Below are positions 60,210 to 64,000 of a stretch of 64,000 nucleotides of DNA, in pieces. Numbering within the stretch: the first letter of the stretch is position 1; every line of letters starts with the position of its first letter. The translations under genes and the position numbers were made by a program. A model generated the notes under the pieces. That model ran no database searches, was not told the origin of the DNA, and saw only the letters and a list, made by a program, of their open reading frames with translations. Source of the DNA: Streptomyces rapamycinicus NRRL 5491 (GTDB lineage: Bacteria; Actinomycetota; Actinomycetes; Streptomycetales; Streptomycetaceae); NCBI RefSeq assembly GCF_024298965.1, contig NZ_CP085193.1, forward strand, positions 9,672,001-9,736,000, read 5' to 3'.

Positions 60210-60848
60210 GTGGCACGGGGTGAAAAGACGGATTTGCGTAGGGTGGCCGGTCAGCGCACGCGGGACGGGCTGCTGACGGCCGCCCTGGAACTGCTCGCGG
60301 AAAGAGGGCAGGAAGGCCTGACGCTCCGCGAGGTCACAGACCGCGCCGGCGCCAATGTGGCCGCGGTGAGTTACCACTTCGGATCGTTGAACGGGCTGTG
60401 CGAGTCGGCGATCGAGCGGGCCTTGGAACGGTACCTGGACGCGCAGATCCTGGCCGTCGAATCCCTTGGTACCACTTCGACACTCCAGGAGCTGGCGGAG
60501 GCGTTCGCCCGGCCGATGGTGCGCGCGCTGGGGGCCGGTGGACAAGACCTCGCCGTGATGCGGACCGTGGCGCGCGTCGGAATCGATCCGCCCCAGGGGT
60601 GGGGCCGGCTGGCCGGCAAGTTCGACCGGGCCCGCCAGGATGCCCTCCGGGTGCTGATGGTGAACCTTCCCGGAGTCGAGGAGCAGGAGCTCATCTTCCG
60701 GACGCGGTGCGCCGCAGGCATGCTGAACTGGCTCGCCCTGGCGCCCATCGGCACCGAACTGGCCGCCATGCCCACCGAGCGGATTGGGCGTCAGCTGATC
60801 CCCGTGGTGGCCGGAGCGTTCCACGGATACCCCGTCGTCGGTCGCTGA
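60210..60848 (+). CDS. TetR-family transcriptional regulator
   Basis: The protein has 212 aa from the GTG at 60210. RDGLLTAALELLAERGQEGL followed by LREVTDRAGANVAAVSYHFG is the DNA-binding domain, with the YHFGS helix of the YcfQ/CecR-like branch. FRTRCAAGMLNWLAL lies in the ligand domain. The palindrome in front marks it as self-controlled. The SnoaL-like gene 113 nt downstream has its own promoter with a different dyad and may be a second target. Confidence 0.9.
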   Translation: MARGEKTDLRRVAGQRTRDGLLTAALELLAERGQEGLTLREVTDRAGANVAAVSYHFGSLNGLCESAIERALERYLDAQILAVESLGTTSTLQELAEAFARPMVRALGAGGQDLAVMRTVARVGIDPPQGWGRLAGKFDRARQDALRVLMVNLPGVEEQELIFRTRCAAGMLNWLALAPIGTELAAMPTERIGRQLIPVVAGAFHGYPVVGR

Positions 60849-60889
60849 CCAGGCCGGAGACGGTTCTACCCAACAATTCAAATGATTGC

Positions 60890-60938
60890 TTGACAGGGCT
60901 CCCAGGTGTCGGCATGATTCTAATCAATCGATTGATTA
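60890..60938 (+). promoter_or_regulatory. promoter and 18-bp palindromic operator of the SnoaL-like gene
   Basis: TTGACA (60890-60895) and CATGAT (60913-60918) are 17 nt apart. TAATCAATC and its exact reverse complement (60921-60938) lie at the predicted transcription start. That is a typical repressor position. The sequence differs from the TetR dyad at 60179, so a second regulator may bind here. Confidence 0.65.
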
Positions 60939-60961
60939 ACTTCATGGAAGGGAGAGCGGCG

Positions 60962-61429
60962 ATGTCCCCTCACGCAGCAGCCGTGGTAGAGGCGGCGTAC
61001 CACGCGGCGGAAGGCGCCGTCCTGGACGTCCAGGGATTCAAGGACCTGTTCGCCGAGGACGGCGTGTTCAACAATGTCGTCGCCGGGGAGAGCTTCCGCG
61101 GTGAGCACCTGGGCGACCAGGTCGTATCCATGGGCCGGCTGGTGCCGGACATCCACCGGGAGCTCCACCGGTTCCATGTGATGAGCGACATCGTGGCCGT
61201 CGAGCTGACCATCGAGGGCACCTTCGCCGGGCCGTTCGAAACACCTGTCGGCGTCGTCCAGCCGACCGGCGCGAAGCTCAGTGTCCCGACCGCCGACTTC
61301 TGGTACGTCGAAGACGGCAAGATCAAGGAGTTCAACTGCTACTTCGGCATCAGCGCCCTGCTCGCGCAGCTGGGCGTGCAGCCGGACTTCGCCTCCGCGG
61401 TCACGGGGACGGCCGAGGCCGACAGCTGA
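60962..61429 (+). CDS. SnoaL-like / NTF2-fold protein
   Basis: The protein has 155 aa from the ATG at 60962, with AAGGGAG upstream. AYHAAEGAVLDVQGFKDLFAEDG is the first helix of the NTF2 fold, GESFRGEHLGDQ follows, and VPTADFWYVEDGKIKEFNCYF closes the sheet. Family members are isomerases, cyclases or binding proteins for small hydrophobic molecules. The promoter is tight and operator-controlled, so it is probably induced by a xenobiotic or signal sensed by a TetR-type regulator. Confidence 0.82.
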   Translation: MSPHAAAVVEAAYHAAEGAVLDVQGFKDLFAEDGVFNNVVAGESFRGEHLGDQVVSMGRLVPDIHRELHRFHVMSDIVAVELTIEGTFAGPFETPVGVVQPTGAKLSVPTADFWYVEDGKIKEFNCYFGISALLAQLGVQPDFASAVTGTAEADS

Positions 61430-61453
61430 CCAAGCCCGCCGATCACGAGGGAC

Positions 61454-61497
61454 ACGAGGGAGGTGCGCGTCCGCGGGCGGACGCACACCTCCCTCGT
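61454..61497. terminator. long hairpin terminator
   Basis: ACGAGGGAGGTG pairs with its reverse complement, and inner CGTCC/GGACG pairs extend the stem with one internal mismatch pair. It lies 24 nt after the SnoaL-like stop and before the convergent gene ending at 61573, so it can act in both directions. Confidence 0.75.
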
Positions 61498-61572
61498 CCT
61501 GTTCCCGGCACAACCCGTAGGCGGGGCGGCTCGCGCCGTGCGGCGCGGGGCCTGGGCCTGGCCTTGCTGCCC

Positions 61573-61995
61573 CTACGCCGACGATTGAGCGCTGTCGGAG
61601 GCGAGCAGCCACGCCACGAGGGTGCGCCAACGATCGGGCTGGTCGGTGTCGCGCGGCCCGACCAGATAGACCTCCTCGACGAGGTCAGCAGAGCGCAGGC
61701 CGTTTCGGGCGGCAAAGGTGCCAACGGCGGCGTAGGTGAGGTCGAGGTCGTCGTGCGGACCGCAGTGGGTGGCGACGACGGCTGTCCGCTGAGGCAGGTG
61801 GAGCTCCCGTACGGCATCAGACGCTCCTGGCGGCAGGGGCGGCTCGGCCGGGAGATAGACGGTGGCACGGCCCTGGCCCTCGGTGAAGATCGTGTGTTCG
61901 TAGCGGCCGCCGGGCGGGAGCCCGCTCATGACCGCGAGCCTGCACCCTCCCGCTGGGAGAGACTCAAGCGGCTGACCGGACTCAGGCTCTGACAT
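61573..61995 (-). CDS. GyrI-like / MerR-type effector-binding domain protein without DNA-binding domain
   Basis: The protein has 140 aa. LESLPAGGCRLAVMSG, ATVYLPAEPPLPPG and ELHLPQRTAVVATHCGPHDD with YAAVGTFAARNGLR and VEEVYLVGPRDTD form a complete GyrI-like effector-binding domain of the kind that ends MerR and AraC regulators. No helix-turn-helix precedes it. It is either a stand-alone drug-binding protein or the C-terminal half of a truncated MerR regulator; the SGNH remnant just upstream favours truncation. Confidence 0.65.
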   Translation of the reverse strand: MSEPESGQPLESLPAGGCRLAVMSGLPPGGRYEHTIFTEGQGRATVYLPAEPPLPPGASDAVRELHLPQRTAVVATHCGPHDDLDLTYAAVGTFAARNGLRSADLVEEVYLVGPRDTDQPDRWRTLVAWLLASDSAQSSA

Positions 61996-62019
61996 AACCC
62001 GGCGGCCAGGCCGAGACCG

Positions 62020-62148
62020 TCAGTCGGGTCCGGAAGTCGGCTGTTGGCCTGGGCGAGCGATCCATCCGTGCCACGTGCCGGCGAGGACGATGTCAGTGAG
62101 CCTGCGGTAGCCCGCGCCGCTTGGGTGGGCACCATCAGCGGCGTCTCG
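62020..62148 (-). pseudogene. SGNH/GDSL hydrolase C-terminal remnant
   Basis: Minus-strand reading gives AADGAHPSGAGYRRLTDIVL and ends GQQPTSGPD at the stop 62022-62020. DGAHPSGAGY is the Asp-x-x-His block of SGNH esterases. A TGA just upstream (62151-62149) leaves only about 42 codons, so this is a remnant. Confidence 0.5.
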
Positions 62149-62202
62149 TCAGGTGGTCGGTGCGGCTGCGGTGGAGTGTGTCAATTGTCGCGGTGAAGTG
62201 CG

Positions 62203-63714
62203 CTATTTCTCGGCTGGGGCGGGGGCTTGGGGTAGGCGTAGCTGGAAGCATGCTCCGAGGGTCCGGGGGGTGAGGGTGAGGGTTCCTCGGTGGCGGTGGG
62301 CCAGGTCGCGGGCGATGGCGAGGCCCAGGCCGGTGCCGCCGTGGTCGCGGGAGCGGGCGTCGTCGAGCCGGACGAAGCGTTCGAAGATGCGCTCGGCGTC
62401 CTCGGGGGGCACGCCCGGTCCGTCGTCGTGCACCGTGAGGACGACCCAGGCGTCCTCGTTCCGGATGGTGATCTGGATGCGGTGTGCGGCGTGGCGGGCG
62501 GCGTTGTCGATGAGGTTGCGCAGCAGCCGTTCGTATTCGTCGGGGTTTCCGTGTGCGTGTGCGGGGGTGCTGCTGTCGCAGGTGAGCGTCAACGGTCGTT
62601 CGGTGAGGGGGTATTGCTCGGCCAGCCGGGAGGCGAGGGCTGTCAGGTCGACGGTTTCGGGGCCGGCTGTGGGGGTCGGGGTGTCGAGGCGGGCGAGGAG
62701 CAGCAGGTCTTCGGCGAGGGCCTGGAGGCGGCGGGTCTGTCGTGCGGCGGTGGTGGCCGCGGCGGGCCAGTCGGTGCGTTCCGGGTAGGCGAGCGCGACT
62801 TCCAGGCTGGCCAGCAGTGTGGTGAGGGGGCTGCGCAGTTCGTGGGCGGCGTCCGCGACGAAGCGGCGTTGCTGGGCGGCGGCGTTGTCGAGGCGTTGGA
62901 GGGTGGTGTTGATGGTGGTGGCCAGGGCGGTGATCTCGTGTCCCGTGGCGGGGACGGTGACGCGTTCGCGGGGGTCGTTCGCGGTGACCGAGGCGGTGAG
63001 GACGCGGATGGCTTCGACCGGCCGCAGCGCGATGCGGACGGCGAAGTAGGCGACGGTGGCGATCAGTACGAGGCTGACGAGCCCGGCCCGCAGCAGCAGG
63101 CGGTCGGTGGCCTTGGTGATCGCCTCGGCGATGTCCTCGCCCGCGTGCGGGAGCACCACCACGTAGACCCTCAGCCGGGCGTCGGCGCCGACGCCCAGAG
63201 CGGCGACTTTGTCACCGCTCAGTTCATCGGCCCTGACGTCGTCGTACATGACCGGGTAGGTCCCACCGTCCTTGCCGAACCGGTCCCCGGGCTTGGAGTC
63301 CTGGCGTGCCGGTATACGGATGGGGCGGGTCGTGTAGCCCCAGGCCGCCCCGTCATCCGGTGGGGCGGGCAGCTCGGCCTTCGGTGGGGCGGGCAGCACA
63401 TGGCGGGTGCCGGGATCGAACTCCTCCATGCCTCCGCCGTAGGCGACAGCGGCGCGTCGGCCGGTCGCGACGATCTCGTACGGCACGGTGCTTCGGCGAG
63501 CGGGAACCGCGCCCTCCTTCAGCTGATCGACGAGAGCCAGGAGTTGTTCCTGCGCCTGCCCTTGGGCGATCTGTGTGCTCTGGCGGTAGACGTCGTGGTG
63601 GACCCACCAGCCGATGCCGACCAGGATCACAGCGGCGGCAGAGGCCGCCGCCAAGGCCGTGCGGGCTCGTACCGAACGCGGCCACCAGCGGCGTCGCGGC
63701 TCAGTCGCGTTCAC
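62203..63714 (-). CDS. two-component sensor histidine kinase
   Basis: The protein has 503 aa from the GTG at 63714. Membrane helices lie at about 18-38 and 207-228 and enclose an extracytoplasmic sensor domain. A HAMP linker (about 229-282) follows. The H-box VADAAHELRSPLTTL has His291 as phospho-acceptor, with NLIDNAARHA (N), DDGPGVPPED (G1) and GGTGLGLAIA (G2). The start overlaps the response-regulator stop by 14 nt, so the two form one operon. The sensed signal is unknown. Confidence 0.93.
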   Translation of the reverse strand: MNATEPRRRWWPRSVRARTALAAASAAAVILVGIGWWVHHDVYRQSTQIAQGQAQEQLLALVDQLKEGAVPARRSTVPYEIVATGRRAAVAYGGGMEEFDPGTRHVLPAPPKAELPAPPDDGAAWGYTTRPIRIPARQDSKPGDRFGKDGGTYPVMYDDVRADELSGDKVAALGVGADARLRVYVVVLPHAGEDIAEAITKATDRLLLRAGLVSLVLIATVAYFAVRIALRPVEAIRVLTASVTANDPRERVTVPATGHEITALATTINTTLQRLDNAAAQQRRFVADAAHELRSPLTTLLASLEVALAYPERTDWPAAATTAARQTRRLQALAEDLLLLARLDTPTPTAGPETVDLTALASRLAEQYPLTERPLTLTCDSSTPAHAHGNPDEYERLLRNLIDNAARHAAHRIQITIRNEDAWVVLTVHDDGPGVPPEDAERIFERFVRLDDARSRDHGGTGLGLAIARDLAHRHRGTLTLTPRTLGACFQLRLPQAPAPAEK

Positions 63715-64000
63715 GGTCGTCCACCAGCCGGTAGCCGGTACCCCGTACGGTCTGCAGGGACTGCCGGTGGAACGCGGCGTCCACCTTCTTGCGGAGGGCG
63801 CTGACGCGCGCCTCCACCAGGTTGGGATCCTCAGCTTCGTCGGGCCACGCGTGGTAGAGCAGATCCGCTTTGGAGACCGCCTGGCCCGCCCGGCGGGCCA
63901 GCAGCTCCAGCACGGCGAACTCCCTGGGTGTGAGTTCCACCCGGGTCCCGGCCCGGCGGCAGACCCGGCCGGCGACGTCCAACGAGAGGTCGCCCACGGC
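63701..64000 (-). CDS. OmpR/PhoB-type response regulator, C-terminal part only
   Basis: The window shows the C-terminal winged helix: ELTPREFAVLELLARRAGQ, LVEARVSALRKKVD and LQTVRGTGYRLVDD. These are the OmpR/PhoB DNA-binding motifs. The receiver domain with its phospho-Asp lies beyond the right edge, so the ATG at 63997 is not the true start. It is coupled to the histidine kinase gene that follows. Confidence 0.9.
   Translation of the reverse strand, partial: AVGDLSLDVAGRVCRRAGTRVELTPREFAVLELLARRAGQAVSKADLLYHAWPDEAEDPNLVEARVSALRKKVDAAFHRQSLQTVRGTGYRLVDDRERD

Overview
The window is high-GC actinobacterial DNA, almost certainly a Streptomyces chromosome. The signs are strong codon-position GC bias, GTG/TTG starts, short operons with 4-nt ATGA overlaps, many LysR, TetR, IclR and HxlR regulators, and a rare TTA codon in a pathway regulator. 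It looks like an accessory region, because decayed transposase, integrase and enzyme fragments lie between intact operons. I saw no tRNA, rRNA or CRISPR.

Layout. 0-5.2 kb: a truncated SnoaL-like gene, an IclR regulator with an aromatic-acid MFS transporter, an IS5-type remnant, a divergent SDR/TetR pair and an integrase-core remnant. 5.6-31.5 kb: a biosynthetic gene cluster (below). 31.7-35.2 kb: a tyrosine-recombinase remnant, then hemerythrin and ferritin-like genes. 35.5-49.3 kb: redox enzymes (SDRs, an OYE, epimerase-like and F420-reductase-like proteins), each beside a LysR or HxlR gene, with several pseudogenes. 49.7-54.9 kb: a catabolic operon of GMC oxidoreductase, OYE-type Fe-S flavoenzyme and MDR reductase. 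55.1-60.1 kb: a DhaL/DhaK pair, an MHS-type MFS transporter, a DHDPS-family lyase and a GntR regulator. 60.2-64 kb: TetR plus SnoaL-like genes with clear palindromic operators, an effector-binding protein, an SGNH remnant and a two-component system running off the right edge.

The 5.6-31.5 kb cluster is the most interesting part. Two neighbouring genes match the VioC/OrfP arginine hydroxylases and the VioD/OrfR capreomycidine synthases, which make the guanidine heterocycle of streptothricins and viomycin. The cluster also has a NodU/TobZ-type O-carbamoyltransferase, a PIG-L N-deacetylase, a GT2 glycosyltransferase, an NAD-dependent epimerase and a Gfo/Idh/MocA oxidoreductase. These fit a carbamoylated amino sugar such as gulosamine. 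A FemAB/FemX-type, presumably tRNA-dependent aminoacyl transferase is present. No lysine 2,3-aminomutase and no beta-lysine polymerising NRPS are seen. That pattern points to the glycine-type streptothricins (BD-12/citromycin class).

Extra genes suggest a variant of that class: an A-PCP didomain protein, an ATP-grasp ligase, a methyltransferase, a glycine-oxidase-like flavoenzyme, a nucleoside-deoxyribosyltransferase-like protein, a GNAT, a CocE-type hydrolase, a heterodimeric ABC exporter and a macrolide-phosphotransferase-like kinase. The last four are candidates for export, maturation or self-resistance. Control probably runs through an XRE/MmyB-like regulator whose TTG-initiated gene carries a TTA codon, plus an IclR regulator.

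All family assignments were made by reading motifs. No searches were run, so the product class is an inference.
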